Virus record (IMG/VR): IMGVR_UViG_3300010148_000103
Coordinates: 1 to 25,415 of that record
DNA from: a virus
Reading direction: 5' to 3' (one strand)
Length of the DNA: 25,415 nt
Of the stretch, positions 15,698-22,710 are shown piece by piece (position 1 is the stretch's first letter; each line of letters opens with the position of its first letter). The notes under the pieces were generated by a model. It did not search any database. It was not told the DNA's origin and worked only from the letters and a program-made list of their open reading frames with translations. Made by a program: the position numbers and the translations under genes.

Positions 15698-16366
15698 ATG
15701 AAATTTTCAAATGTAGCAGAAAAAGAGTATCAAAAAGCTCTTGAAGAACCTGATAAAAGTTCTTCTGCTGACAGGTATTTTCGTCCTAATCAAATTGAAA
15801 ATAACGAAGAAATTGAATTTATTTTTTTAGAGGAAGATCCTCTTGAATATTGGCAAGCATTTGGAGAAAATGTTTCTGATGGAAAGGCGTTACCATTTCG
15901 TTTTGCTATTACAGATCAGCCACCTTCTAATGAAGAAATCTTAACTGCAATGGGTGGTGCATATAGACGTTCAAAATGTCAGTACGACAACGACAAGCTA
16001 GGTCTAAAGAAAAATGTTACTGACAGTCCTGCTGTTCATTGTTATGTATGGCCTATTTTTAATTTAGATAAAAATTGCATTCAAATATTTGAAGTTAGTC
16101 AGCCTAGTATTTCAAAACAAATTATTAGAGAAACAGGTTTAAAAAAATATCGTAAGGGTATTGGTTTGGACTCTGAATTTAGTTGCACTCTTCATAAAGC
16201 TGTTGATGGATTTACAAAATACACATTCAACATTATTGATAGAGAGGAGGATGAAGATAAGGATGCAAAGATTGCAGATGAATGGGAAGATCTAAAAAAA
16301 GCTGGTTTTGATATAGACCAGTTAGTTCTTGGAGGAGATCCATTCAATCCTGAAGGCGATTCATAA
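15698..16366 (+). CDS. Putative single-stranded DNA-binding protein, 222 aa
   Basis: Pattern: 'RYFRPNQIENNEEIEFIFLE', 'DPLEYWQAFGE', 'PFRFAI', then a strand-rich core 'AVHCYVWPIFNLDKNCIQIF', 'EVSQPSISKQI', 'GFTKYTFNII', ending in an acidic tail (REEDEDKDAKIADEWEDL). Marine phage proteins with this arrangement of an OB-like core plus an acidic tail are often annotated as ssDNA-binding proteins; this is recall, not a search. The position beside the primase-helicase and before the RecB-like nuclease supports it. It has its own terminator 10 bases after the stop. An unrelated role stays possible. Confidence 0.5.
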   Translation: MKFSNVAEKEYQKALEEPDKSSSADRYFRPNQIENNEEIEFIFLEEDPLEYWQAFGENVSDGKALPFRFAITDQPPSNEEILTAMGGAYRRSKCQYDNDKLGLKKNVTDSPAVHCYVWPIFNLDKNCIQIFEVSQPSISKQIIRETGLKKYRKGIGLDSEFSCTLHKAVDGFTKYTFNIIDREEDEDKDAKIADEWEDLKKAGFDIDQLVLGGDPFNPEGDS

Positions 16367-16375
16367 ATAACAAAC

Positions 16376-16412
16376 GAGCTTATTAAGGAAACTTAATAGG
16401 CTCATTTTTTTT
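16376..16412 (+). terminator. Intrinsic terminator
   Basis: Twelve-pair stem GAGCTTATTAAG / CTTAATAGGCTC (one G-U) with loop GAAA, followed by A and eight T. A textbook Rho-independent terminator ten bases after the 222-aa gene, implying that gene is made as a strong separate transcript. Confidence 0.95.
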
Positions 16413-16423
16413 GCTTTTTATTA

Positions 16424-16612
16424 ATGATTTATTACACAAGTGCCATTGCTTCAAATCCAAAACCAGTACCAAAGCTTCATTTGTTTTGGGTTTGTGAACC
16501 AAAGAGACAAGGATTTAATTTAAGAGCTTGGGGCGTTACTAAAGAAGAAGCATTGAGCAAAGTAAAAACAACATATCCAACTGCATCTATCCTTTGGAAA
16601 AAAGAACTATGA
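16424..16612 (+). CDS. Small hypothetical protein, 62 aa
   Basis: Starts just past the terminator. Short strand pattern 'KLHLFWVCEPKRQGFNLRAW' and helix 'TKEEALSKVKTTYP'. The stop overlaps the next ATG as ATGA. Strand-strand-helix order suggests a tiny alpha/beta fold. Function unknown. Confidence 0.65.
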   Translation: MIYYTSAIASNPKPVPKLHLFWVCEPKRQGFNLRAWGVTKEEALSKVKTTYPTASILWKKEL

Positions 16613-16845
16613 CTCCAGAACAAACAGAACATTTGCTTTCTCATTTAGACAGGATAGCTAAATCACTTGAAGATCTTACTTGTAGCCTTAATCAAACTGC
16701 TGCTCTAGGTGTATCAATCCATAGCTCTTCATTGGAAGGCATAAATACAAAAATGGAAGATCTAGGTTATCTTCATGGCATAGCAAAGCAGATTGATGGG
16801 TTAAAGGAAAAAGCTAAGAGATATAGAATCCCAGAAGAGTTCTAA
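16609..16845 (+). CDS. Small helical protein, 78 aa
   Basis: The ATG at 16609 overlaps the previous stop (ATGA) and is preferred to the upstream TTG at 16594. The protein is almost all helical ('EHLLSHLDRIAKSLEDLTCS', 'MEDLGYLHGIAKQIDGLK') and may form a coiled coil. It precedes the nuclease gene by 59 bases. Function unknown. Confidence 0.65.
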   Translation: MTPEQTEHLLSHLDRIAKSLEDLTCSLNQTAALGVSIHSSSLEGINTKMEDLGYLHGIAKQIDGLKEKAKRYRIPEEF

Positions 16846-16904
16846 AATATACCGATGACAAAAAACGCCATTCATAGTATTTTAATTATGGGAAAGAGTA
16901 TCTA

Positions 16905-17723
16905 ATGAAACCAGTAGTAGAAGAACGCCAAGACCTACTGGCTTCATTAAGAGAAAGTTCGTTGGAGCGTGATGATTCGCAAGCAATGCGGACATATAAA
17001 GATACAGAAGGGAATATATATTATTCAGTCACTACGATATTAAGTAATACAGTTCCCGAAGCCAAGCGTAGATCACTAGAAAATTGGAAATCCCGCCCTG
17101 GGAGTGCTGATGAACTAGAACTTGCTCAAAACCGAGGAACAATCAGCCATGAGCATTGTGAGTATGTACTTAAATCTGCTGCCAAAATTAACAAACATGT
17201 TTGTAACGAAAAAGGGAATTGGATACAATATGAAGATGGATTATATAGAGGGCCAGAGGCGACAACGAAATGGGCAATCAAAAAGATCCTTAAAAGAGAA
17301 AAAACTGTCCATTGGACAGCTAGAAAGTATGCGACAAATCTGGCCAGTTGGATAGAGGAAAATGTAGCGGCCATTCATGCCTCAGAATTTTCCATTCATA
17401 ATGATGTTGGATATGCTGGTTGTTCTGACGCATTGATTGACTATAAGAGGAATGGAAATTTATGTATATTAGATTTTAAGACTAGTGGATCATTAAAACC
17501 TAAACCTGACGCATGGTTAGATGATTACAGGCTTCAATTAAGTGCTTATGCATGGGGATTAGAGCGTATGACAGGTATAAAAGTAGGAAGTGCTTTAATA
17601 GTTATTGCAAGAAAAAATGGATTACAGGAGGTTGAAATGAATACCTTGGAATTAGCAGGGGGTCGTTTGTTATTTGAAGAAAGGTTGGAACAATTTAAAG
17701 AAGAATTTTGCCATTCATTTTAA
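16905..17723 (+). CDS. RecB-like PD-(D/E)XK nuclease, 272 aa
   Basis: Late motifs of the RecB/Cas4-like PD-(D/E)XK nuclease fold are clear: 'GYAGCSDALIDY' (residues 169-180, Asp175 metal ligand), 'CILDFKTS' (187-194, Asp190 and Lys192), then 'RLQLSAYAWGLE' (Gln211 and Tyr215). An upstream 'ISHEHCEYVL' (80-89) provides the usual His/Glu helix. It would cut DNA with metal ions, probably as an exonuclease in recombination or host DNA breakdown. Its 3' end overlaps the Mom-like gene by nine bases, convergent and with no terminator between. Confidence 0.85.
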   Translation: MKPVVEERQDLLASLRESSLERDDSQAMRTYKDTEGNIYYSVTTILSNTVPEAKRRSLENWKSRPGSADELELAQNRGTISHEHCEYVLKSAAKINKHVCNEKGNWIQYEDGLYRGPEATTKWAIKKILKREKTVHWTARKYATNLASWIEENVAAIHASEFSIHNDVGYAGCSDALIDYKRNGNLCILDFKTSGSLKPKPDAWLDDYRLQLSAYAWGLERMTGIKVGSALIVIARKNGLQEVEMNTLELAGGRLLFEERLEQFKEEFCHSF

Positions 17724-18473
17724 ATTTCTTTTTGGATAGGGTTTAATTTGATTTTCAATTTGTTTTTTATGATATTTACGTTCTGTTTTTGTACCTAAGA
17801 AATAAAAATATCTTTTTTTACTAGCTTGAGGAACAAATTCAGCATCAGGAAAATATTTTAAGATCTCTTCTTTTTTTTGCGTACCTATTTTTTGTCTAAT
17901 AGATCTAGCACCATATAGTTTGCCTTTGACTTTGACTCCAAACCTGTCATTTTTTCTACTATTAACTTTTGGATTGTTATCACGCATCGAGCCTATATAA
18001 GTAAAGTTACAAGCTTGATAGATAGTACCTATTTCTCCAGCGTGTTCATCAACAGTAGCTGTAACTATTTTGTATTGGCTCGGAAGCAATTTCATAGAGG
18101 AAGTAATTAATTTACTAGCACTATGAGGATGCGCCCAATGAACACAAGCACCTCTGGAAAGAAGGATAATTTTATTTGTATAATCATATTTATCCCAATG
18201 CCCTAAGTTTTCAATATATTCAGTGCTGTAAACGACAGCACCACCTAAATTTCCATCAAAATAAATTCCATAGCAGTATTTGACCATAGCTGGCATACAA
18301 CCAAGCCATTCATATTTTTTAATTAAGTTTGAAGCAGTAATAAAGTTAATAGGTTTGACGACAGCTTTTTTAATATCAGTATCAACGTCTTTCCACCATT
18401 CACCAAAGAGGTTCCAAGCATCCTCTTTTTGCATTTTGTCTCTAATTAATTTTTGGTGAGCTACTTCATTCAT
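17715..18473 (-). CDS. Mom-like DNA modification protein (GNAT-like), 252 aa
   Basis: The central region follows the Mom family of phage adenine modification enzymes (methylcarbamoylation; GNAT-like fold): 'YCYGIYFDGNLGGAVVYS' (66-83), then 'IILLSRGACVHWAHPHSASK' (102-121), then 'VDEHAGEIGTIYQACNFTYI' (141-160). The last two match the family's typical 'LxRxxxxxxAxxNSASxFxxxxL' and 'ADxxxGHxGTxYQAxNFxYxG'. The extended C-terminus ('FGVKVKGKLYGARSIRQKI') fits too. If active it would hide phage DNA from host restriction enzymes. Mu Mom needs a separate activator, Com; the zinc-ribbon gene at 18885 could be a counterpart, but that is only a guess. Coupled by ATGA to the 140-aa gene. Confidence 0.8.
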   Translation of the reverse strand: MNEVAHQKLIRDKMQKEDAWNLFGEWWKDVDTDIKKAVVKPINFITASNLIKKYEWLGCMPAMVKYCYGIYFDGNLGGAVVYSTEYIENLGHWDKYDYTNKIILLSRGACVHWAHPHSASKLITSSMKLLPSQYKIVTATVDEHAGEIGTIYQACNFTYIGSMRDNNPKVNSRKNDRFGVKVKGKLYGARSIRQKIGTQKKEEILKYFPDAEFVPQASKKRYFYFLGTKTERKYHKKQIENQIKPYPKRNLK

Positions 18474-18892
18474 AGTCCATATTTTTCCTTATAAGCTTGG
18501 TTATACATTTCATTCAAAGTGACAGGAGGTTCACCACCAGAGTTATCCCAAAGATGTTGTGGAGTTGGATCGTAATCATAGATAGCAGTCATTAAATCGT
18601 AAGCTTCATTCAAATCATCAGTTTGACCAGTACAAAAAGTTTCATTCATGATGTGAACTTTTTTTTCTTTATCAAGTAAAGCTTTTAAACATTCTTTGAT
18701 GGTATAGAGCTGGTCTAGTGGCTGAAGTTGTCCCGTAAGGTTAAGAATGTTTTTGATTGGAGCGTTTAGGTCTTCTTTTTTCGGAATTTTCCATTCATCA
18801 TTTAATGGTTTGTCGAGCCAAACTCTCACACCATTTTCAATTTTGAATCTGCGTAAGCCTTGGCCAGAGCCATTCATAATTTGGTCATTCAT
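18470..18892 (-). CDS. Hypothetical protein, 140 aa
   Basis: Starts at 18892, overlapping the zinc-ribbon gene by eight bases. The N-terminus has 'RRFKIENGVRVWLDKP'. The middle 'PLDQLYTIKECLKALLDKEK' is helical, then come 'DDLNEAYDLMTAIYDYDP' and an acidic aromatic end. No catalytic motif seen. It sits between a zinc-ribbon gene and the Mom-like gene. Function unknown. Confidence 0.65.
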   Translation of the reverse strand: MNDQIMNGSGQGLRRFKIENGVRVWLDKPLNDEWKIPKKEDLNAPIKNILNLTGQLQPLDQLYTIKECLKALLDKEKKVHIMNETFCTGQTDDLNEAYDLMTAIYDYDPTPQHLWDNSGGEPPVTLNEMYNQAYKEKYGL

Positions 18893-19061
18893 AATCAGTA
18901 TCAGAAAGAAGTTGAGAAGAGTTATAGGTATAGATGTCTATCCATTTATGTCTGCATTTATTACATGTCATAGGAAGCTCTATAGAAAGTGCTTGTTCTT
19001 TCACTAGTGGTTCGCCATAGGACATATTTTGTGATTGGCATTTGAGACAGTAGCTAGTCAT
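18885..19061 (-). CDS. Zinc-ribbon protein, 58 aa
   Basis: The start is ATG at 19061, right after the previous stop (TAA then C then ATG). An upstream in-frame Met would run through the previous gene. Two Cys-x2-Cys pairs, 'YCLKC' and 'MTCNKCRHKW', lie 27 residues apart, a typical zinc ribbon that binds one zinc and often nucleic acid. Mu Com, the translational activator of mom, is also a small zinc-binding protein. That parallel is worth a check but unproven. Confidence 0.7.
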   Translation of the reverse strand: MTSYCLKCQSQNMSYGEPLVKEQALSIELPMTCNKCRHKWIDIYTYNSSQLLSDTDYE

Positions 19062-19062
19062 G

Positions 19063-19311
19063 TTAATTTTCCCATTCATCTTGCATTGTCTCAGCCTCTT
19101 CAATATTTAAATCAAAAGCTTTTAGGCATTCATCTAATGTCATGTCATTAGTGATGTGGCTGCAAGTTTTAATAGATGGCCAGATCTCCTGTATTTGTTT
19201 TTGGATCGCTGGATATTCGCCGATAATGCAAAAGAGTTTTGATAGTGCCAATACATTGGTGTAATGACTTGATAAAAACGGATAAGATTTTTCTTTAGTA
19301 ATGTCTTCCAT
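19063..19311 (-). CDS. Hypothetical helical protein, 82 aa
   Basis: ATG at 19311 is preferred to an in-frame GTG at 19365, which would begin inside the structured RNA element. The protein starts MEDITKEKSYPF, then 'HYTNVLALSKLFCIIGEYPA', and ends with an acidic helix 'LDECLKAFDLNIEEAETMQD'. No strong ribosome binding site is seen before this start; the leader is T-rich. First gene after the structured leader, so it may be the gene that leader controls. Function unknown. Confidence 0.6.
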   Translation of the reverse strand: MEDITKEKSYPFLSSHYTNVLALSKLFCIIGEYPAIQKQIQEIWPSIKTCSHITNDMTLDECLKAFDLNIEEAETMQDEWEN

Positions 19312-19330
19312 GAGAAAAAAAGAAAAGGGT

Positions 19331-19454
19331 GTAATTAAGGAAGTGGGGCATCTGCAAGGTTTCACCTATATGCCCAAATTTACCCATAGGGAATCGCTTA
19401 CACCTGAATCCCCAAACTTAATCGGGGCTATGGAACCACGTATCACTTAATTAC
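19331..19454 (-). ncRNA. Structured RNA element: riboswitch-like leader or small RNA
   Basis: Read on the minus strand: a 9-pair closing stem GTAATTAAG / CTTAATTAC (plus-strand 19446-19454 with 19331-19339) encloses two arms. Arm A is CCATAG / CTATGG (6 pairs) with CCCC / GGGG (4 pairs) nested in it. Arm B is GGGCAT / ATGCCC (6 pairs) with AGGT / ACCT (4 pairs) in it. The arms are GC-rich in an AT-rich genome. A near-consensus sigma70 promoter lies just upstream and would start RNA at the first base of the closing stem. A T-rich run (TTTTCTTTTTTTCTC) follows the closing stem. It matches no riboswitch class I know. It is not a tRNA: no T-loop or anticodon loop is visible. Confidence 0.6.
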
Positions 19455-19460
19455 TTCTCT

Positions 19461-19490
19461 AATATAGTAATAAAATTAGTCTATTGTCAA
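19461..19490 (-). promoter_or_regulatory. Sigma70-type promoter for the structured RNA
   Basis: Minus strand: TTGACA (perfect -35; plus-strand 19485-19490), an 18-base spacer, then TATATT (plus-strand 19461-19466; five of six -10 matches). The start would fall near 19454, the first base of the closing RNA stem. Confidence 0.75.
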
Positions 19491-19532
19491 CAATAAAAAT
19501 AAACATATACAAAATACTTGGCAAAAACAGCG

Positions 19533-19907
19533 TTAATACTTGGATTCTATTATGAACGTACCAGCTAAGTTACTTAATCGTTCCAAGCTTTTTACAAGCC
19601 TATCTAAGTTTCTGCCATAAATATCCTTTGTTTCTGGATCGTCAGCTACTGAATAATCGTGCAGAGTGTTATCAATAGCAATTGAAAGCCGATTAATTGA
19701 ACTTGAATAATTTATCTGTTCTTCTGTTATTGGTTCGCTTTCAATAGCTTCTGCCTTAATACGATAGTTTCTAGATGCTTCTCGACTAACTTTATATCTA
19801 GCAGACATGATCAACTCAGCGACTTGTTTGCTGCAACCTGTATCGATTAAATATTTAATCTCTTTAATCCTTCTATTATGCTCAGTGTTAGTGGATCGCC
19901 CAGACAT
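19533..19907 (-). CDS. Hypothetical, possible helix-turn-helix protein, 124 aa
   Basis: Residues 8-52 ('EHNRRIKEIKYLIDTGCSKQ', 'VAELIMSARYKVSREASRNY') resemble a helix-turn-helix opening like those of some phage regulators or small terminases. The second half is a helical region ('INRLSIAIDNTLHDYS', 'GRNLDRLVKSLERLSNLAG') that may oligomerise. First gene of its transcription unit, 62 bases from a divergent gene. A regulator is the best guess; the terminase small subunit is more likely the gene at 23338. Confidence 0.6.
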   Translation of the reverse strand: MSGRSTNTEHNRRIKEIKYLIDTGCSKQVAELIMSARYKVSREASRNYRIKAEAIESEPITEEQINYSSSINRLSIAIDNTLHDYSVADDPETKDIYGRNLDRLVKSLERLSNLAGTFIIESKY

Positions 19908-19968
19908 CTAGTTGCTTTATTGTTATTGATACTCTAATATAATATAGTATTCAATAATTAACAAGCTT
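19908..19968. promoter_or_regulatory. Divergent promoter region
   Basis: Gap between divergent genes. A perfect TATAAT lies at 19938-19943 on the plus strand, without a clear -35 at the normal distance. It lies inside a loose inverted repeat ATACT-(12 bases)-AGTAT that could be an operator. Confidence 0.35.
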
Positions 19969-20229
19969 ATGTCTGCCATTAAAAATGGATTACTCGATTC
20001 ATTAAGTAACAATTGGGACTCTTTCTTTCCTGACAATCATTCAACTGAAGGTATGCAACAATTAGACATTCACGAACTAGATGATATAAATAATATCATT
20101 GGTACTCAACTAGGTTTTGAAATGGCTAAATTAAAACCTGATACATCTAAAATGCTTAAGTATCAGACACTTATGGGTAAAATAGTTGTTATGAAAACTG
20201 AATTAAATCATCATACAAATAGAGTTTAA
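19969..20229 (+). CDS. Hypothetical protein, 86 aa
   Basis: MSAIKNGLLDSLSNNWDSFF, then an acidic segment ('LDIHELDDINNIIGTQLGFE') and a helical end ('MLKYQTLMGKIVVMKTELNH') finishing HHTNRV. No known motif. Its last codons form half of a palindrome shared with the convergent gene; the two coding regions overlap by four bases. Function unknown. Confidence 0.6.
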   Translation: MSAIKNGLLDSLSNNWDSFFPDNHSTEGMQQLDIHELDDINNIIGTQLGFEMAKLKPDTSKMLKYQTLMGKIVVMKTELNHHTNRV

Positions 20230-20245
20230 AATACTCTATTTGTAT
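20213..20245. terminator. Bidirectional hairpin inside the ends of two convergent genes
   Basis: Perfect 13-pair inverted repeat ATACAAATAGAGT / ACTCTATTTGTAT with a seven-base TTAAAAT loop. Both stop codons (20227-20229 plus, 20226-20228 minus) lie in the loop. No T run follows, so it may act as an RNA-stability or collision structure rather than a classic terminator. Confidence 0.6.
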
Positions 20246-20471
20246 ATACTAAATATTCATTAAACTCATTTCCTAATAATTTACTGCATAGATTCTCATC
20301 AGATAAATTTAATGATAAATTTTTGCAGTATTTTATTACTACACAATACCTATCTTGAAATTGATATTGTTCACTATCTTTTAAAATATCTTTAATAGTG
20401 TAATCAATTTCAAGATCATTTAATAAGTTTTTTGCATCTATTTCAAGATGAAAAATAATTCTATATTTCAT
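20226..20471 (-). CDS. Hypothetical protein, 81 aa
   Basis: Small alpha/beta-like protein ('MKYRIIFHLEIDAKN', 'YTIKDILKDSEQYQ', 'DRYCVVIKYCKNLSLNL'). Last of seven packed minus-strand genes; its start overlaps the previous gene by 11 bases. Its C-terminus ends YTNRVF, sharing TNRV with the convergent plus-strand gene because of the palindrome. Function unknown. Confidence 0.6.
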   Translation of the reverse strand: MKYRIIFHLEIDAKNLLNDLEIDYTIKDILKDSEQYQFQDRYCVVIKYCKNLSLNLSDENLCSKLLGNEFNEYLVYTNRVF

Positions 20472-20682
20472 AGTGTCTACTCACTAATATTTTTAAATTA
20501 TCTCTATGATGTAATGTTATTAATTCAAGTACATCATCTAAATTAAATACATAGTCATTGTATACATCATTATTCCAATCTTTAGTTAACTTGCCTTTAT
20601 AAGCTTGAATATAATAATAATATTCAGTTGGTCTATTTTCAAAAGCATCCTCTAATGCTGCTGTACTGTAAGGGTTACTCAC
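20461..20682 (-). CDS. Small acidic hypothetical protein, 73 aa
   Basis: Rich in Tyr, Asp and Asn ('NRPTEYYYYIQAYKGK', 'DWNNDVYNDYVFNLDDVLEL'). It overlaps the Gp88-like gene by four bases (ATGA). Acidic, aromatic proteins of this size in an anti-defence-like cluster may be DNA mimics, but nothing here proves that. Confidence 0.6.
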   Translation of the reverse strand: MSNPYSTAALEDAFENRPTEYYYYIQAYKGKLTKDWNNDVYNDYVFNLDDVLELITLHHRDNLKILVSRHYEI

Positions 20683-21449
20683 TTTAAAACCTCCTGTAGT
20701 TGTTTTGTTTTTTTAGAATATCCAACAAATAAACCTGCTTTTTTTCTTTGCTGGATCGCTGCTCTTGCTTTTGGTGTTTGTATTCCACCGTGTACTAAAT
20801 GGCAGAACGTACCTTTAAAGTCTGAATAAGCATGATAATCGTTATGGTCAATCGGTTGACCTTTTGACTCGTCAGGTAAATATATAACCCTACATTTTTT
20901 TTCAAATAAATTTGAATATTCTTGGTCGTGTATTCCACCAAGTGAACACGTTACCCTTAAACCTTTACTAACCTTAAACCCGTCAAATAATGGGAGCGAC
21001 TTGGTGTATAAATATGAGATTAATTTATATTCTTTATAGAGATATTCTGCTGCGTTATTTATTCCTATTAAGTGGTTTTTATTGATTATATCCCCGCTTT
21101 CGTGATACCTGACGTATTCTGACTTTCTGGAGCGTAAACCTTTTATACTATCTATAATTAATTGTTCTAATTTATTTTCTTTAATTGCTTTCATTATCAA
21201 TCGATAATTTGCCCACCTACTAGCAGCTACTGCGGGATAGCGGAGCTCACTCAATGAGGCATAACATAAAAACTCAGTATCTTTAAAAGTTTTTAATTGT
21301 CTCTTGCCGTCCTTTTGAATACAACAAGTTTTACAATTTTTTGCACCTATCCCGCATGTATGACCTGCGGGAGTATTTGAAAAAATAATGATATTTAAGG
21401 GAAGTTTATTACTTCCCCTTTTACCTGATATTAAAGATTTATTTTTCAT
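20679..21449 (-). CDS. Gp88-family-like protein, 256 aa
   Basis: Fits the phage 'gene product 88' family: an early cysteine cluster (C32, C39, C42, C43 in 'TCGIGAKNCKTCC'), 'LRYPAVAASRWANYR' (69-83), 'VRYHESGDI' (113-121, the family's R-x-H-x-SGD), 'YLYTKSLP' (146-153), and later cysteines before 'CHLVHGG'. The cysteines suggest a metal site. The molecular role of the family is unknown to me. Coupled to both neighbours, the ArdC-like gene and the 73-aa gene, by ATGA overlaps. Confidence 0.7.
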   Translation of the reverse strand: MKNKSLISGKRGSNKLPLNIIIFSNTPAGHTCGIGAKNCKTCCIQKDGKRQLKTFKDTEFLCYASLSELRYPAVAASRWANYRLIMKAIKENKLEQLIIDSIKGLRSRKSEYVRYHESGDIINKNHLIGINNAAEYLYKEYKLISYLYTKSLPLFDGFKVSKGLRVTCSLGGIHDQEYSNLFEKKCRVIYLPDESKGQPIDHNDYHAYSDFKGTFCHLVHGGIQTPKARAAIQQRKKAGLFVGYSKKTKQLQEVLK

Positions 21450-22420
21450 TTTTTGATATCTCCTTTTAAATATTTAATTGCTTTATTTGATTGTGTTAAT
21501 AACTTAAATAATATTTTTTTGTCTGCTTTAAGTGTCTTAATCCAACTTTCTAAATATGCTGCTGAGTTTTGAATTTTATCTATAGTGCTTATTTTTAGCT
21601 CATGAGTAAGATTTACTGCGGCTAATTCTGTGATTAACTCCTCAGTAGCGTATGACTTTCTATTAGTATTTGGATCGGTTAAAGTTTTACGGTTTAACCT
21701 CATTGGATTAGCTGAGCCAGTCGAGTGGATTAGCTCATGTAGGTAAGTCCCGTAAAATCCACATTGACTTGTGAATTGTTCCTTTTCTGGCATCGTGACA
21801 GTATCAGCATTAGGAGTATAAAAAGCAGAATTACCACCAAAAAAAACATCAATCGATTCTCTTTTTATATAAGAATTAATGAGTTTTTCTGTCGGCTTGT
21901 GATCCTTAAAGCTTTGAGCTTGTGCCTCTGGTGGAGATACAAACTTATCTAGAATTTTTTGTTTTTGTTCTGAATCCTCGAATTGATCGATATTGAAAAC
22001 ACAAGCGGTTTTATATGTCATCCAATTTGTTTTTACTGGATCGCCTAAAGCATCTAAAATTGGCTTTTTTGTCTCAGGGTCTAATTTATCCTCACTATGC
22101 AAAATCGGCATTAAGATTCTTGCCGATTTACTACCCTTTTTTAACTTAAGTTTTAAAGCTTTACCCTGACCAAATCCGCAATAAATACTATGTGGATAAC
22201 CACCTAATATTTGATGCATCATAAGTAAAACAACATTGGACCCGTTATATTCTGCCGATGTTTGGGCATTGATTAATTTACCTTTCGTTGTAGTGTTCCA
22301 ATCTTTTTTAAAGGTGTTACCCTTTTCAAAAAATTCTATTAACTGATTAGTGAGAATTTCTTCTGCACTAATCTTGATAGATGTTTCCTTTGTTTTTGGT
22401 GCGCTTGTTGTTGTTGGCAT
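21446..22420 (-). CDS. ArdC-like antirestriction protein with zincin domain, 324 aa
   Basis: An ArdC-type N-terminal domain (about 1-145: 'NQLIEFFEKGNTFKKDWNTT', 'YNGSNVVLLM', 'YCGFGQGKALKLKLKKGSKS') is followed by a zincin-like metallopeptidase domain. 'YLHELIHSTG' (226-235) holds the HExxH zinc motif with Glu229 catalytic and His228/His232 ligands; Glu260 or Glu261 in 'YATEELITELAA' (257-268) is the likely third ligand. ArdC proteins bind ssDNA and protect incoming DNA from restriction. The length is close to known ArdC proteins. Starts 14 bases after the 52-aa gene and overlaps the Gp88-like gene by ATGA. Confidence 0.85.
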   Translation of the reverse strand: MPTTTSAPKTKETSIKISAEEILTNQLIEFFEKGNTFKKDWNTTTKGKLINAQTSAEYNGSNVVLLMMHQILGGYPHSIYCGFGQGKALKLKLKKGSKSARILMPILHSEDKLDPETKKPILDALGDPVKTNWMTYKTACVFNIDQFEDSEQKQKILDKFVSPPEAQAQSFKDHKPTEKLINSYIKRESIDVFFGGNSAFYTPNADTVTMPEKEQFTSQCGFYGTYLHELIHSTGSANPMRLNRKTLTDPNTNRKSYATEELITELAAVNLTHELKISTIDKIQNSAAYLESWIKTLKADKKILFKLLTQSNKAIKYLKGDIKK

Positions 22421-22434
22421 TGTTTTGAATCTCT

Positions 22435-22593
22435 CTAGTTTTTAATTGTTTTTTGTATTCTCACAAGCTCGTCATGATAGACACTTGCATAATGTATTGG
22501 CTTTATCTCATTAACTAAAGCCTCTTTATCTTTAAGAGATAAAGCATGAAACCAAACTAAATTTTTAGTTGAATTTTCTTTAAGTGTGGTCAT
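22435..22593 (-). CDS. Small hypothetical protein, 52 aa
   Basis: Starts ATG at 22593 in an ATGA overlap with the 38-aa frame. Sequence opens MTTLKENSTKNLVWFHALS, then 'KDKEALVNEIKPIHYASVYH', ending in a basic helix. The short gap to the ArdC-like gene supports translation. Function unknown. Confidence 0.6.
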   Translation of the reverse strand: MTTLKENSTKNLVWFHALSLKDKEALVNEIKPIHYASVYHDELVRIQKTIKN

Positions 22594-22706
22594 CTTTTTA
22601 AAAGTTTTGTAAGGTGGTCTTTCTGAATAGTGTCTAGAATCTGCTTTCTTTTTTCTGGCATTGTTTCCAGTAGAACAGATAAAGGAAATTTATATAGATT
22701 TACCAT
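22590..22706 (-). CDS. Micro-protein, 38 aa
   Basis: ATG at 22706 lies four bases past the previous stop. The product opens MVNLYKFPLSVLLETMPEKR and ends in a Lys/Leu helix. Its stop overlaps the next start (ATGA). Believed because of the unbroken coupling chain; function unknown. Confidence 0.5.
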   Translation of the reverse strand: MVNLYKFPLSVLLETMPEKRKQILDTIQKDHLTKLLKR

Positions 22707-22710
22707 TGGT

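Noticed and set aside
16855-16905. 16-aa leader-peptide-like frame before the nuclease gene (stop overlapping ATG)
   Set aside because: Too short to support, with no ribosome binding site or attenuator structure.
19331-19454. tRNA gene
   Set aside because: No TTC-x-A T-loop, anticodon loop or acceptor arrangement; the arm sizes do not fit a cloverleaf.
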